From positions 248,001-312,000 of the forward strand of contig NZ_JAAVKI010000001.1 of NCBI RefSeq assembly GCF_011806525.1: DNA of 64,000 nucleotides, written 5' to 3'. A program made the translations under genes and the position numbers. The notes under the pieces are model-generated. The model ran no database searches. It saw only the letters and a program-made list of their open reading frames with translations, and was not told the origin of the DNA. Within the stretch, counting starts at the first letter, position 1. Each line of letters starts with the position of its first letter. The DNA is from Thalassospira sp. HF15 (GTDB lineage Bacteria > Pseudomonadota > Alphaproteobacteria > Rhodospirillales > Thalassospiraceae). Below, in pieces: positions 37,951-47,531 of this stretch.

Positions 37951-38424
37951 ATGCGTTGCCCGTTTTGCGGACATACCGACACCCAGGTTAAGGACTCCCG
38001 TCCGACGGAAGAGCATCATGCCATTCGTCGTCGCCGGTTCTGTCCTGCCTGTGGATCGCGTTTCACGACATTCGAACGTGTCCAGTTGCGTGAATTGATG
38101 GTTGTGAAAACAGACGGGCAACGCGAATTGTTCGACCGCGACAAATTGGCGCGGTCGATCTTTCTTGCCTGTCGCAAACGCCCGATTGAAGATGAACGTG
38201 TTGAAAAGGCCCTCAATGGCATTCAACGTCGTCTTGAAAGCAGTGGCGAAAGCGATATTTCCACCGATACCATTGGCGAAATGGTGATGGAGGCGCTTAA
38301 TGCCCTCGATCAGGTGGCCTATGTGCGCTACGCTTCGGTGTACAAGAATTTCCGAGAAGCCCGCGATTTCGAACAATTTGTCGAAAAAATGCATGATGGG
38401 GAAGAAGAGGCGGACGCAGAGTAA
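37951..38424 (+). CDS. nrdR: transcriptional repressor NrdR
   Basis: Represses ribonucleotide reductase genes in response to ATP/dATP. The 157-aa protein has the N-terminal zinc ribbon [17 protein letters not shown] and [15 protein letters not shown] with four cysteines, then an ATP-cone (about residues 50-140) starting [20 protein letters not shown]. Its stop shares one base with the ribD start (TAATG), an arrangement common between nrdR and ribD. Confidence 0.97.
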   Translation: MRCPFCGHTDTQVKDSRPTEEHHAIRRRRFCPACGSRFTTFERVQLRELMVVKTDGQRELFDRDKLARSIFLACRKRPIEDERVEKALNGIQRRLESSGESDISTDTIGEMVMEALNALDQVAYVRYASVYKNFREARDFEQFVEKMHDGEEEADAE

Positions 38425-39545
38425 TGACAGCCCCCGCGTTTAGCGAAGACGACCGGCATTTCATGCGGGTCGCATTGAGCCTGTCAAAACGCGGTTTGGG
38501 AAATGTCTGGCCGAACCCGGCCGTTGGCTGTGTCCTGGTTTCTTCTGATGGCACGATTGTCGGGCGTGGGCATACCCAGCCCGGTGGCCGCCCGCATGCC
38601 GAACGTGTTGCACTCGATATGGCTGGTGGTCTTGCCCGTGGCGCAACCGCCTATGTCACCCTTGAACCTTGCAGTCATGTTGGAAAAACGCCGCCCTGTG
38701 CGACCGGACTTATTGAAGCCGGTGTGTCTCGCGTTGTCAGTGCGCTGACTGATCCTGATCCGCGTGTGTCGGGCAGGGGCCATGATATGTTGCGCGCTGC
38801 CGGCATGCAGGTTGATGTCGGGTTATATGGCGACGAAGCCCGACAAGTGAACGAGGGCTTTTTGTCCAAGGCCGAGCGCGGGCGTCCGTTTGTTACGCTG
38901 AAACTGGCGTCAACTCTTGATGCGCGATCTGCGACATCTGCTGGCGAAAGTCAGTGGATTACCGGCCCCGCGGCACGCGAGGCAGGTCATCTTTTGCGCG
39001 CCAATCATGACGCCATTTTGGTTGGTGCCAATACTGTTATCGCAGACGATCCGAGTTTGACTTGTCGCCTTGCCGGGCGGATGCACCAGTCGCCGGTTCG
39101 CGTGATTCTGGATCGTGCAGGTGAAGTGCCGCTGACAGCAAAGCTTGTTGAGACATCAAGTGACGTGCCGACATGGCTGGTGACGGCGGACAACAATTTC
39201 GCCGAACTATCGGAAAAATTTGAAAAAACGCCGGTAAAAGTGATCGCTGCGGGATGCGCGGACGGACATCTCGACCTACATGACGTCATGCGTAAGCTGG
39301 CAGATGAGGGCCTGACCCGTGTTCTTGTCGAGAGTGGTGGCAAGCTTGCTGCTGGTTTGATCAAAGCCGGGAGTGTTGATCGTATCGTTCATTTCGTTGC
39401 GCCATCTGTGATCGGCGGCGATGGAAAGGCAATGATTGCGGAACTTGGTCTGAACAAGCTCGCTGATGCACCGCTTTTCAAACGCACTTTGACTCAAGCA
39501 TTGGGTCAAGATATCGCGATAACTTACGATAAAATAACGGAATAA
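38424..39545 (+). CDS. ribD: bifunctional riboflavin deaminase/reductase RibD
   Basis: Deaminates the pyrimidine intermediate of riboflavin synthesis and then reduces its ribosyl side chain. The N-terminal deaminase domain has the zinc site PGGRPHAERVAL (His-Ala-Glu) and LEPCSHVGKTPPCATGLI. The C-terminal reductase domain starts near FVTLKLASTLDARSATSAGE (about residue 155). At 373 aa it is the normal fused form. It is coupled to nrdR upstream and followed by ribE after four bases. I see no FMN riboswitch in front of the cluster. Confidence 0.96.
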   Translation: MTAPAFSEDDRHFMRVALSLSKRGLGNVWPNPAVGCVLVSSDGTIVGRGHTQPGGRPHAERVALDMAGGLARGATAYVTLEPCSHVGKTPPCATGLIEAGVSRVVSALTDPDPRVSGRGHDMLRAAGMQVDVGLYGDEARQVNEGFLSKAERGRPFVTLKLASTLDARSATSAGESQWITGPAAREAGHLLRANHDAILVGANTVIADDPSLTCRLAGRMHQSPVRVILDRAGEVPLTAKLVETSSDVPTWLVTADNNFAELSEKFEKTPVKVIAAGCADGHLDLHDVMRKLADEGLTRVLVESGGKLAAGLIKAGSVDRIVHFVAPSVIGGDGKAMIAELGLNKLADAPLFKRTLTQALGQDIAITYDKITE

Positions 39546-39549
39546 ATGA

Positions 39550-40137
39550 ATGTTTACTGGCATTATCACCGATATCGCAACCGTTCGTGCAATCGAGAAA
39601 ACTGGCGACACCCGGTTCGAATTCACCACGTCCTTTGATACGTCAAAGATCGTTCTGGGGGCTTCTATCGCATGTAACGGCGCCTGCATGACGGTGATCG
39701 AAACCGGTGATGACTGGTTTGCCATTGAAGCATCGGCAGAGAGCCTGTCGCGCACGACACTGGGTGACCTTGTTGTCGGATCGAAGGTCAATCTGGAACA
39801 GGCCACGCGTGTCGGTGACGAGCTGGGCGGGCATATCGTTTCAGGTCATGTTGATGGTGTGGCGATCCTGACAAAACGCGTTCCCGAAGGGGACTCTTTG
39901 CGCCTGACATTCGAAGTGCCCGAAGAGTTCGCAAAATATATCGCATCAAAAGGTTCGGTCACACTTGAAGGCGTGTCATTGACCGTCAACGAGGTTGACG
40001 GAAACACGTTCGGTATCAATCTGATACCCCATACCCAAAACGAAACCACGTTGGGTTCGAAACAGCCGGGTGACCGGATCAACTTCGAAATCGACATGCT
40101 GGCACGCTATGTCGCGCGTATGCTGGGCAAGGATTGA
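39550..40137 (+). CDS. ribE: riboflavin synthase, alpha subunit
   Basis: Dismutates two lumazine molecules to riboflavin, the last step of the pathway. It has two similar lumazine-binding halves. The first begins MFTGIITDIATVRAIEKTGD and has GACMTVIETGDDWFAIEAS; the second has GGHIVSGHVDGVAIL and VTLEGVSLTVNEVDGNTF. At 195 aa it is of usual length. It lies four bases after ribD and six before the RibBX gene. Confidence 0.96.
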   Translation: MFTGIITDIATVRAIEKTGDTRFEFTTSFDTSKIVLGASIACNGACMTVIETGDDWFAIEASAESLSRTTLGDLVVGSKVNLEQATRVGDELGGHIVSGHVDGVAILTKRVPEGDSLRLTFEVPEEFAKYIASKGSVTLEGVSLTVNEVDGNTFGINLIPHTQNETTLGSKQPGDRINFEIDMLARYVARMLGKD

Positions 40138-40143
40138 TCAACA

Positions 40144-41298
40144 ATGCCGCACAATTATCTTTCGCCGATTGAAGATGTCATTGAAGAAGCCCGTAATGGC
40201 CGGATGTTTATCCTGGTCGATGACGAGGATCGTGAAAACGAGGGTGATCTGGTCATTCCGGCGCAAATGGCAACACCGGATGCCATCAATTTTATGGCGA
40301 CTCACGGACGTGGCCTGATTTGCCTGACACTTGAGTCAGAGCGGTGTGACGAACTTGGCCTGACCATGATGAGCGCCCATAACGGCACCCGCCATGAAAC
40401 GGCCTTTACCGTCTCGATCGAAGCCAAGACCGGTGTCACCACAGGTATTTCGGCACCAGACCGTGCGCGCACAGTTGCAGTTGCGATTGATCCGAATGCC
40501 GGTCGCCATGACATCGTGACACCAGGGCATGTTTTCCCCCTGCGTGCCCGTCCGGGTGGAGTGCTTGTCCGTGCCGGTCATACAGAGGCATCGGTGGATA
40601 TTGCGCGCCTTGCGGGTCTGAACCCGTCAGGGGTGATTTGCGAGATCATGAGTGATTCGGGTGAAATGGCCCGATTGCCGGAATTGGTCGAGTTTGCCAA
40701 GAAGCATGATCTTAAAATCGCGCAGATTGCCGATCTGATCCGCTATCGTCGCAAGCATGAAAAGGTTGTTCAGCGCAAGGCGACCACCAAGATCAAAAGT
40801 GTGAATGGTGGCGAGTTTGACATGCATCTTTATGTCAATAACGTCACCTATGCCGAGCATATCGCGCTGGTCAAAGGCGACATTTCTGATGATGCGCCGG
40901 TTTTGACCCGTGTGCATGCGCTTAATGTGATTGAAGACGTTCTGGGCGACACGCAGACCGAACATCAGGGCCAGCTTGCCGCCGCGATGCGCCAGATTGG
41001 CGAGGAGGGCCGTGGTGTGGTTGTACTGATCCGTGAGCCGCGGCCAAACACGCTGTCTTCATCAATCGCCAAGCTGATTGAGATGAATGGTGGCGATGGC
41101 GACGCCCTGCGACAGGAGCTGGCCGCAGAGGACGGTGATGGTGATTTGCGCGATTACGGTGTTGGTGCGCAAATCTTGCATGATCTTGGCATTCGCGACA
41201 TGATTCTGCTTTCAAATACCAAACGCCACATTGTAGGACTTGACGGCTTCGGTCTAAATCTGGTTGATCAGCGTCCGCTTGTCGTCTCGGAGGAATAA
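40144..41298 (+). CDS. ribB: 3,4-dihydroxy-2-butanone 4-phosphate synthase with degenerate GTP cyclohydrolase II-like domain (RibBX type)
   Basis: The N-terminal half (about residues 1-205) makes the four-carbon unit of riboflavin from ribulose 5-phosphate and is complete: [36 protein letters not shown], and [15 protein letters not shown]. The C-terminal half is aligned with GTP cyclohydrolase II but lacks the zinc cysteines: where active enzymes have Cys in the region after TRVH, this one reads [20 protein letters not shown] (about residues 250-272). Such hybrid proteins (RibBX) occur widely in proteobacteria and have no cyclohydrolase activity. A true RibA must therefore be elsewhere. Confidence 0.9.
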   Translation: MPHNYLSPIEDVIEEARNGRMFILVDDEDRENEGDLVIPAQMATPDAINFMATHGRGLICLTLESERCDELGLTMMSAHNGTRHETAFTVSIEAKTGVTTGISAPDRARTVAVAIDPNAGRHDIVTPGHVFPLRARPGGVLVRAGHTEASVDIARLAGLNPSGVICEIMSDSGEMARLPELVEFAKKHDLKIAQIADLIRYRRKHEKVVQRKATTKIKSVNGGEFDMHLYVNNVTYAEHIALVKGDISDDAPVLTRVHALNVIEDVLGDTQTEHQGQLAAAMRQIGEEGRGVVVLIREPRPNTLSSSIAKLIEMNGGDGDALRQELAAEDGDGDLRDYGVGAQILHDLGIRDMILLSNTKRHIVGLDGFGLNLVDQRPLVVSEE

Positions 41299-41302
41299 AA
41301 TC

Positions 41303-41767
41303 ATGAGTAACGCCCCCCACATTCTGATTGTGGATGCGCCGTATTACACGCATATCGTCGAAGACCTTGTCAAAGGGGCTGCATCGACGCTAGAAGCCGG
41401 TGGCGCAACATGGGACCGCATTTCAGTTGCGGGTGCGTTTGAGGTGCCGATCACCATTCGATATGCTGTGCAGTCGATGGAAGAACTGGCAACCGGTCCG
41501 CGCTATGATGGCTATCTTGCGCTGGGGTGTGTGATCCGCGGTGAAACCACGCACTATGATCACATCTGCGAAGAAGCCAACCGGGCGCTGATGCAGCTTT
41601 GCCTGGAATACAAACTGGCGATCGGCAACGGCATCCTGACTGTCGAGAACGAGGCGCAAGCACTTGCACGGGCCAAGGCTGACGACAAGAACAAGGGCGG
41701 CGAAGCTGCCAAGGCTGTTCTGCGTCAGATCGAAGTTCAAAACCATTTTGGAATACATCACAAATAA
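41303..41767 (+). CDS. ribH: 6,7-dimethyl-8-ribityllumazine synthase
   Basis: Joins the butanone phosphate and the pyrimidine diamine to form lumazine. At 154 aa it has the substrate loop AGAFEVPITIRYAV, the CVIRGETTHYDHIC segment with the catalytic His, and a C-terminal GGEAAKAVLRQIEVQ. The ATG at 41303 follows GGAGGAATAAAA by a good distance. An upstream in-frame codon at 41264 lies inside the previous gene. Its stop overlaps the nusB ATG by one base (TAATG). Confidence 0.96.
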   Translation: MSNAPHILIVDAPYYTHIVEDLVKGAASTLEAGGATWDRISVAGAFEVPITIRYAVQSMEELATGPRYDGYLALGCVIRGETTHYDHICEEANRALMQLCLEYKLAIGNGILTVENEAQALARAKADDKNKGGEAAKAVLRQIEVQNHFGIHHK

Positions 41768-42264
41768 TGACCGATACACCAAAGGCATCAGCCGCACAGC
41801 GGCGCAGCGCGGCGCGTTTTGCCGCTATTCAGGCGCTTTATCAGGCAGAGCTGTCACAGCTTTCTGCTGCTGATATCGTGCGCGAATATTCCGACTTCCG
41901 CCTTGATGGGACGGGTGGTCGTGATATCGAAGTCCCGAACGAAGACCTGATTGATCCGGATCGCGGTTTCTTTGCAGATCTGGTGCAGGGTGTTGCCGCG
42001 CGGATGGTCGATATCGACGCATTGATCAATGGTGCGCTTGAAAAGGGCTGGACCACGCAGCGGCTTGAGACGGTTCTGCGCAGCATCTTGCGCGCAGGCA
42101 CGTACGAACTGATTGCACGTGAAGACGTGCCGATGCGTGTCGTGATTACCGAATATGTCGATGCGGCCCATTCATTCTTTGATGAGAACGAGCCGAAGCT
42201 GGTTAATGCCGTGCTGGATCGCATCGGGAAAACGCTGCGCCCCGGTGAATCCGGAAAAAACTAA
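41767..42264 (+). CDS. nusB: transcription antitermination factor NusB
   Basis: All-helical factor that binds boxA RNA with S10 during rRNA transcription. The N-terminus has RRSAARFAAIQALYQAELSQ, and the C-terminal half has VLRSILRAGTYELIAREDVP followed by VVITEYVDAAHSFFDENEPK, all typical of NusB. At 165 aa it is normal for alphaproteobacteria. It overlaps ribH by one base; the ribH-nusB-thiL order is widely conserved. Confidence 0.96.
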   Translation: MTDTPKASAAQRRSAARFAAIQALYQAELSQLSAADIVREYSDFRLDGTGGRDIEVPNEDLIDPDRGFFADLVQGVAARMVDIDALINGALEKGWTTQRLETVLRSILRAGTYELIAREDVPMRVVITEYVDAAHSFFDENEPKLVNAVLDRIGKTLRPGESGKN

Positions 42265-42265
42265 T

Positions 42266-43240
42266 ATGGCAGCGCGATCCGGCGAGTTTGAACTGATCGC
42301 GCGCCATTTTGCGCCCATTGCGCAAAGTGATCCGGCCGCATTGTCCTTGATGGATGATGCGGCTGTTTTTTCTCCGCCTGCCGGGCACGAGGTTGTGGTG
42401 ACAACCGACGCGCTGGTAGCCGATGTCCATTTCCGAAGCATTGATGATCCCGAACTGATCGCAAAGAAGGTTCTGCGCGTGAACCTGTCGGATTTGGCCG
42501 CCATGGGGGCCAAGCCGGGTGGGGTAGTGCTGAGTGCGGGTTACAATCGTGACCTTTCCGACGAATGGGTTGAGCAATTTGCCAAGGGATTTGGTCAGGA
42601 TTGTAAATCGTTTGGCGTGTCCCTTTGGGGTGGCGATACGGTTGCCACACCGGGCCCGACATTTTTCAGTCTGACAGCATTTGGTTATGTTCCAACCGGA
42701 AGGGCGCTTAAACGGGATCAGGCAATGCCCGGTGATGTTCTGGCCGTGACGGGAACATTGGGGGACGCGGCATTGGGGCTTGCCATACTGAATGGCGAGT
42801 TCCCTGATCTGGATGAAGGCTTGGCGAGTTATCTGAAAGATCGATACTGGTTGCCGCAACCGCGCCTTGATGAAAGTGCTGCCTGTGCGGCGTCGAATAT
42901 CCGTTTGGCAGCGATGGATATCTCTGACGGGTTGGCCGGGGATTGCCGCAAGATATGTGCTGCGTCGAATGTGGGACTTGTCATCAACCGCGATGCTGTG
43001 CCGCTTTCCGTCGCGGCAAAGGCCGTTGTGGATGGTGACGAAAGCCAGTGGGAACGTGTTTTTGCTGGCGGTGATGATTACGAGTTGCTGATTGCCGGAT
43101 CACCGGATGATATTTCGGCCCTTGGGGACATGGTAACGGTCATTGGTGCCGTGACCGATGAGGTCGGTACTGTGTCGCTGGTCGGGGCGGACGGAAAAAT
43201 GGCCGAACTCGCAGAAGGCGGGTTCGACCATTTCAAGTAA
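42266..43240 (+). CDS. thiL: thiamine-monophosphate kinase
   Basis: Phosphorylates thiamine monophosphate to the active diphosphate. The N-terminus GEFELIARHFAPIAQSD and the loop MDDAAVFSPPAGHEVVVTTD, which carries the metal and ATP ligands, are characteristic, as are VNLSDLAAMGAKPGGVVLSA, LWGGDTVATPGPTFFSLT and MDISDGLAGDCRKI. At 324 aa it is full length. The ATG at 42266 is two bases after the nusB stop. Confidence 0.95.
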   Translation: MAARSGEFELIARHFAPIAQSDPAALSLMDDAAVFSPPAGHEVVVTTDALVADVHFRSIDDPELIAKKVLRVNLSDLAAMGAKPGGVVLSAGYNRDLSDEWVEQFAKGFGQDCKSFGVSLWGGDTVATPGPTFFSLTAFGYVPTGRALKRDQAMPGDVLAVTGTLGDAALGLAILNGEFPDLDEGLASYLKDRYWLPQPRLDESAACAASNIRLAAMDISDGLAGDCRKICAASNVGLVINRDAVPLSVAAKAVVDGDESQWERVFAGGDDYELLIAGSPDDISALGDMVTVIGAVTDEVGTVSLVGADGKMAELAEGGFDHFK

Positions 43241-43269
43241 CGGCAAGGATGTTGGTTGGTGCGATGGGG

Positions 43270-43719
43270 TTATTGCCCCTCGCTGAACCGACCAAGGTTG
43301 CCAAAGAGCTGTTGCAGGATCGTGATTTCACGACCGGCTGTTGGCGTCACACGATCTGTCGGGATGACCGGTTTGCCATCCTCAAGGTCATATTCGCTGA
43401 GGATTTCGACGCGGTTGGCAGCATCGAAACTGATCAGAACGACCTTTTGTTCGACCGTTTCCGGTTCAAAGAAGGCCACCGTTTCGGTCACGCTCGAGAT
43501 GTAAAGCCAGACGTTTTCATCAAACGCGGCAACAGAGGACGGTGAACCCAGAATATTGGTGACATCACCCTTGGTCGATTCTCCGACAGAGATCTGTTCA
43601 AGCTGTTCTGGTTCCGGCGCGTTACCGCGGGTCGCAATTCTTGGGCTGCAGGCAGTGACAAAGGCAACAGCCAGCCCTGCCAGCATGATCAGGGGAATGC
43701 GGGTAGTTTTATTATGCAT
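43270..43719 (-). CDS. bamE: outer membrane protein assembly factor BamE (SmpA/OmlA) lipoprotein
   Basis: Lipoprotein of the beta-barrel assembly machine. The 149-aa precursor has a signal peptide ending in VAFVTAC, a lipobox with Cys at about residue 24. The BamE fold is seen in ISVGESTKGDVTNILGSPSS, where SKxDV-type residues start the first helix, and in NVWLYISSVTE. The frame extends to 43827, but the ATG at 43717-43719 follows AGGTGAGCTTC and gives the right signal peptide. Convergent with thiL and divergent from the cytochrome chaperone gene. Confidence 0.9.
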   Translation of the reverse strand: MHNKTTRIPLIMLAGLAVAFVTACSPRIATRGNAPEPEQLEQISVGESTKGDVTNILGSPSSVAAFDENVWLYISSVTETVAFFEPETVEQKVVLISFDAANRVEILSEYDLEDGKPVIPTDRVTPTAGREITILQQLFGNLGRFSEGQ

Positions 43720-43884
43720 GAAGCTCACCTGAGCGACCCTCTTGTTGAAGCCAAACCGGAATTGCCTTGAGTTTCTGCGCGAGGCGCATGATATTGCCGG
43801 GCAATGACTGGGGCAGACATGCCCCAATGAGATTTACGGCATTCTGCGTGCCATGACAGGAATGTCAACGAAGGAGTGTTACTG

Positions 43885-44436
43885 TTGTTTGGATGGCTGA
43901 AGAAAAAGGACCGCAAGAAAACTGCTGCGTTCGAACTTTACACGGCAATGGTAACCCAGGCGCGCCAACCCGAATTTTACACAAAGATCGGTGTGCCCGA
44001 TACGATGGACGCACGTTTTGATCTTATCCTTGTTCATGCTTTTATCCTGTTTCGTCGCCTCAAGGCGGATGACGGGGACCGTGATCTGGCCCAGCACATC
44101 TTTGATGTGATGTTTGCTGACCTTGATCAGAACATGCGTGAAATGGGGGTCGGGGATGTTGGTATCCTTAAACGGATCCGTAAAATGTCTGAATCCTATC
44201 ACGGACGCATCGTCGCCTATGAAGAAGGTGTTCAGTCAGGCGCAGCCGAGCTTGCCGCCGCACTGGACCGCAACCTTTTTGCTGACTGTGATGTCAGCGA
44301 CGAACAACTGATGGCAATGGTTGGTTATGTGCATGACGCGCTGGCCAAGCTTGAAAATCAAACCATTTTGCAGATGCAGAACGGTGCAGTGGACTTCCCC
44401 GAAGTGCCCGATGTTGCCGTGTCTGACCCGCAATAG
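43885..44436 (+). CDS. ubiquinol-cytochrome c chaperone (CBP3/UQCC1 family)
   Basis: The 183-aa protein belongs to the family needed for assembly of the cytochrome bc1 complex in mitochondria, with alphaproteobacterial members thought to act likewise. Recognised from YTAMVTQARQPEFYTKIGVP, DTMDARFDLILVHAFILFRR and FADLDQNMREMGVGDVGILK, then KRIRKMSESYHGRIVAYEEG. The start is uncertain: AAGGAG at 43871-43876 favours the TTG at 43885 (MFGWLKKKD); a GTG at 43876 overlaps that site. It is 13 bases upstream of the YceD gene. Confidence 0.88.
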   Translation: MFGWLKKKDRKKTAAFELYTAMVTQARQPEFYTKIGVPDTMDARFDLILVHAFILFRRLKADDGDRDLAQHIFDVMFADLDQNMREMGVGDVGILKRIRKMSESYHGRIVAYEEGVQSGAAELAAALDRNLFADCDVSDEQLMAMVGYVHDALAKLENQTILQMQNGAVDFPEVPDVAVSDPQ

Positions 44437-44449
44437 AAAGAAAGACCCG

Positions 44450-45028
44450 ATGTCTGATAAATTTACCCCTGAGTTCTCCCGCATTGTCAAAACCGACGAA
44501 ATGGTCAAAGGCAAAGAGAAACTTGTCATTGAGGCAAATGAAAAAGAACGCGCAGCACTGGCTGAGCGGTTTGAACTGGTTTCCATCGATAGCCTGCGGG
44601 CCGAACTCGAAGTCAAAACCGCATCGAACGGCGAGGTCACGGTGCGTGGCCCGATGAGCGCTGATATCGTTCAAAGCTGTGTGGCAACGCTGGAGCCTGT
44701 GCCCGAAACAGTCGAGGACACCGTAGAGGTTCTTTTCTCTCCGCATGTGTCCGAGGACGACATGCCCTCCAACCCGGATGATCTTGAAAATCTGTCGGAA
44801 GAAGAACTGATGGCGCTGCTGGAACAGCCAGAGCCGCTGGTTGACGGCAAGATTGATCTGGGCGAAGTCGTTTCACAGTTTCTTGCTGTTGCGATGGACC
44901 CGTATCCGCGCAAGGAAGATGCCGAACTGCCGGACTCGATCCGGTCTGAAGAAGATGTCGAAGAAGACAAACCCAATCCGTTTGCCCAGCTTGCAGGGCT
45001 TAAAGAGCAGCTTGAAAAGAAAAAATAG
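44450..45028 (+). CDS. yceD: DUF177 (YceD-like) protein
   Basis: A 192-aa acidic protein of the DUF177/YceD family, found next to plsX and, in many bacteria, rpmF; linked to rRNA precursor or ribosome biogenesis in plants and E. coli, with exact role unclear. Family marks include FELVSIDSLRAELEVKTASN, VRGPMSADIVQSCVATLEPV and the late GKIDLGEVVSQFLAVAMDPY. The C-terminal end is rich in charged residues (PNPFAQLAGLKEQLEKKK). The ATG at 44450 is 13 bases after the chaperone gene. No rpmF was found between it and plsX. Confidence 0.88.
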   Translation: MSDKFTPEFSRIVKTDEMVKGKEKLVIEANEKERAALAERFELVSIDSLRAELEVKTASNGEVTVRGPMSADIVQSCVATLEPVPETVEDTVEVLFSPHVSEDDMPSNPDDLENLSEEELMALLEQPEPLVDGKIDLGEVVSQFLAVAMDPYPRKEDAELPDSIRSEEDVEEDKPNPFAQLAGLKEQLEKKK

Positions 45029-45071
45029 TGGTCATTGAGACGGGAACGTCCGATGATTAGGCCTGTTGAAT

Positions 45072-45091
45072 ATGCCGGTATTTACCGGCAT
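45072..45091 (+). terminator. hairpin after the YceD gene, possible weak terminator
   Basis: ATGCCGGTA (45072-45080) and TACCGGCAT (45083-45091) are exact inverted copies with a two-base centre. A short T-rich stretch follows but no clean T run. Confidence 0.4.
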
Positions 45092-45284
45092 TTCACTTTT
45101 GTACGGCATTATGACCGCGTTTCAGATGTCATGCTTGTGGCTGCCGGAATAGGCTTTACCTTGTATCTGGTGGAGAATTCCGGTAATTACGGGCGTTCCG
45201 GCCTATGAATGACGGGCTTGTCCCAATTAGCTTGTCTGCCGGGTATCCGGTTCAGAGATTTTAGAACAACCATAAGAGAATACG

Positions 45285-46364
45285 TTGCCTGAACAGGTTT
45301 GCATATCACTTGACGCGATGGGAGGAGACCACGCGCCTGAGATGGTTTTGGCAGGTGCCGAAATTGCACTCAAGCGGTTGCCCCATCTCAAGTTCTTGAT
45401 GTTTGGTGATGAAGCGCAGCTCAAACCGCTGATGTCCAAATATCCGTCTCTGGAAGATGTGAGCGAAATTCGCCATGCTTCCCAGGAAGTCTCGATGGAA
45501 GACAAACCTTCCGTCGCGCTGCGCCAGCGCCGTGATTCCAGCATGCGGCTTGCCATCAATGCCGTCAAAGAAGGAGACGCACAGGGTGTTGTCTCTGCCG
45601 GTAATACCGGTGCGCTGATGGCCATGGCCAAGTTTGTCCTTAAAACCGTGCGCGGGATCGACCGTCCGGCGATTGCAACCTATATGCCGACACAGCGCGG
45701 CGAAACGGTCATGCTTGATCTTGGCGCAAATATCGAATGTGACGAGCACAACCTCGTCCAGTTCGCCCTGATGGGTGAGGTGTTTACACGTATTCTGTTT
45801 GGCCTTGAAAAACCTTCTGTCGGCCTGCTGAATGTTGGTATCGAAGAACTCAAGGGAAATGAGTCGGTCAAGAAAGCCGCCGCAATCCTGCGTGAGATTG
45901 ACTTGCCGATCCGTTTTGAGGGCTTTGTTGAAGGTGACGACCTTGCCAAAGGTACGGTTGATGTCATTGTGACGGACGGTTTTACCGGTAACGTTGCGCT
46001 GAAAACCGCAGAGGGCACGGCGCGTCTGTTGGTGCATTTCCTGCGCGAAACCTTCAAAAGTTCGTTCTTTGCCAAGATCGGTTATCTTCTTGCCCGTCGT
46101 TCGCTTCAGCGTTTCCGCGATCGGATGGATCCGCGCCGCTACAATGGTGCGATGTTGCTGGGGCTGAATGGTATTGCGGTCAAAAGCCATGGCGGCACAG
46201 ATGCGCTTGGTTTTTCCAATGCCATCGGGGTTTGCCATGACCTGATTGTCAATAACCTCAATGACAGCATCAAGCATGAGCTTGCTGTATTTGAAGAGGC
46301 CATGAGTGGCCTTGAAAATGCAGAGCATGAAGACGTTGCCGTTCCTGTTGGTCAAGCCAACTGA
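45285..46364 (+). CDS. plsX: phosphate acyltransferase PlsX
   Basis: Converts acyl-ACP to acyl-phosphate for phospholipid synthesis. Sites include CISLDAMGGDHAPEMVLAGA near the N-terminus, RRDSSMRLAINAVKEGDAQG, VVSAGNTGALMAMAKFVL, LDLGANIECDEHNLVQFALM and the late YNGAMLLGLNGIAVKSHGGT. The start is a TTG at 45285 (MPEQVCISLD), 7 bases after AAGAGA; I see no better ATG. At 359 aa the length is normal. It is followed by fabH after 40 bases. Confidence 0.95.
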   Translation: MPEQVCISLDAMGGDHAPEMVLAGAEIALKRLPHLKFLMFGDEAQLKPLMSKYPSLEDVSEIRHASQEVSMEDKPSVALRQRRDSSMRLAINAVKEGDAQGVVSAGNTGALMAMAKFVLKTVRGIDRPAIATYMPTQRGETVMLDLGANIECDEHNLVQFALMGEVFTRILFGLEKPSVGLLNVGIEELKGNESVKKAAAILREIDLPIRFEGFVEGDDLAKGTVDVIVTDGFTGNVALKTAEGTARLLVHFLRETFKSSFFAKIGYLLARRSLQRFRDRMDPRRYNGAMLLGLNGIAVKSHGGTDALGFSNAIGVCHDLIVNNLNDSIKHELAVFEEAMSGLENAEHEDVAVPVGQAN

Positions 46365-46404
46365 TTAACCCACCAGAAAACAGAAAGCCGGCGGTTCCCA
46401 AATC

Positions 46405-47376
46405 ATGACAACTCGTTCTCGCATTATTGGTTGCGGTTCATATCTACCTGCAAACGTTGTAACCAATGATGAGCTGGCCAAGCGCGTCGACACGTCAGAT
46501 GAATGGATTGTTGCACGGACCGGTATCCGTCAGCGCCATATCGCTGCCGAGGGGGAAACCACCAGTGATCTGGCCTTTGCGGCAGCCAAAAGCGCGATGG
46601 AGCATGCCGGTGTCACGTCAGAGGACATTGATCTGATCATTGTGGCGACGGCAACACCCGACAATACGTTTCCGGCAACAGCAACCAAGGTGCAAAACCG
46701 CCTTGGGGTCAAAGGATTTGCCTTTGACGTGCAGGCAGTCTGTTCGGGATTTATCTATGCGCTGACGACCGCAGACATGTATATCCGCAATGGTCAGGCC
46801 AAAACGGCCCTTGTGATTGGCGCCGAGACTTTTTCGCGCATCCTTGATTGGGAGGATCGCCGGACATGTGTGTTGTTTGGTGATGGTGCTGGCGCGGTTG
46901 TTGTTCAGGCTGTTGAAGGCAACGGGACCATTGAAGATGTTGGTATTCTGGCCAATCGTCTGCATTCCGATGGCAGCAAGTACGAACTTCTTTATGTCGA
47001 TGGTGGCCCGTCTGCCACCCAGACCGTTGGCCATTTGCGCATGGAGGGTCAGGAAGTTTTCCGCCACGCCGTGAAAAACCTTGCCAGCGTCATCCGCGAA
47101 GTTCTGGCGGATACGGGCCTTGAGCCGAATGATATCGACTGGCTGGTGCCCCATCAGGCCAATCAGCGTATTCTGGACAGTACTGCGCGCAAATTTGGTA
47201 TCTCAACGGATAAGGTGGTCGTGACCGTTGATCGTCACGCCAACACGTCTGCAGCGTCCATACCATTGGCACTGGCCGAGGCCGTGCATGATGGACGCGT
47301 TCAGCGCGGTGATATTGTCGTGTTGGAGGCCATGGGGGGCGGCTTTACCTGGGGTGCTTCGCTGATGCGCTGGTAA
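46405..47376 (+). CDS. fabH: beta-ketoacyl-ACP synthase III
   Basis: Starts fatty acid chains by condensing acetyl-CoA with malonyl-ACP. The N-terminal [20 protein letters not shown] and the helix [20 protein letters not shown] precede the catalytic Cys (about residue 113) in [11 protein letters not shown]. The catalytic His and Asn lie in [12 protein letters not shown] and [14 protein letters not shown]. The C-terminus has [18 protein letters not shown]. At 323 aa it is normal. It stands between plsX and ihfA, the usual alphaproteobacterial order. Confidence 0.97.
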   Translation: MTTRSRIIGCGSYLPANVVTNDELAKRVDTSDEWIVARTGIRQRHIAAEGETTSDLAFAAAKSAMEHAGVTSEDIDLIIVATATPDNTFPATATKVQNRLGVKGFAFDVQAVCSGFIYALTTADMYIRNGQAKTALVIGAETFSRILDWEDRRTCVLFGDGAGAVVVQAVEGNGTIEDVGILANRLHSDGSKYELLYVDGGPSATQTVGHLRMEGQEVFRHAVKNLASVIREVLADTGLEPNDIDWLVPHQANQRILDSTARKFGISTDKVVVTVDRHANTSAASIPLALAEAVHDGRVQRGDIVVLEAMGGGFTWGASLMRW

Positions 47377-47531
47377 GTAACTGGCGACTGCGCAGAAGGG
47401 CTCAAAAACACGTGAAATTCTTAATTTTCACACCATTCTGTCAAAAAGCAGTGTATCCTGTTGATATTGACTGATTTCACTACCAGATATAGCCTTGTAA
47501 ATTAAGTCCCGTAATTAGGAGGCGGCCTGTC

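Noticed and set aside
45029-45284. A ribosomal protein L32 gene (rpmF) expected between yceD and plsX
   Set aside because: The gap was read in all frames for the typical lysine-rich L32 start and zinc cysteines; none was found.
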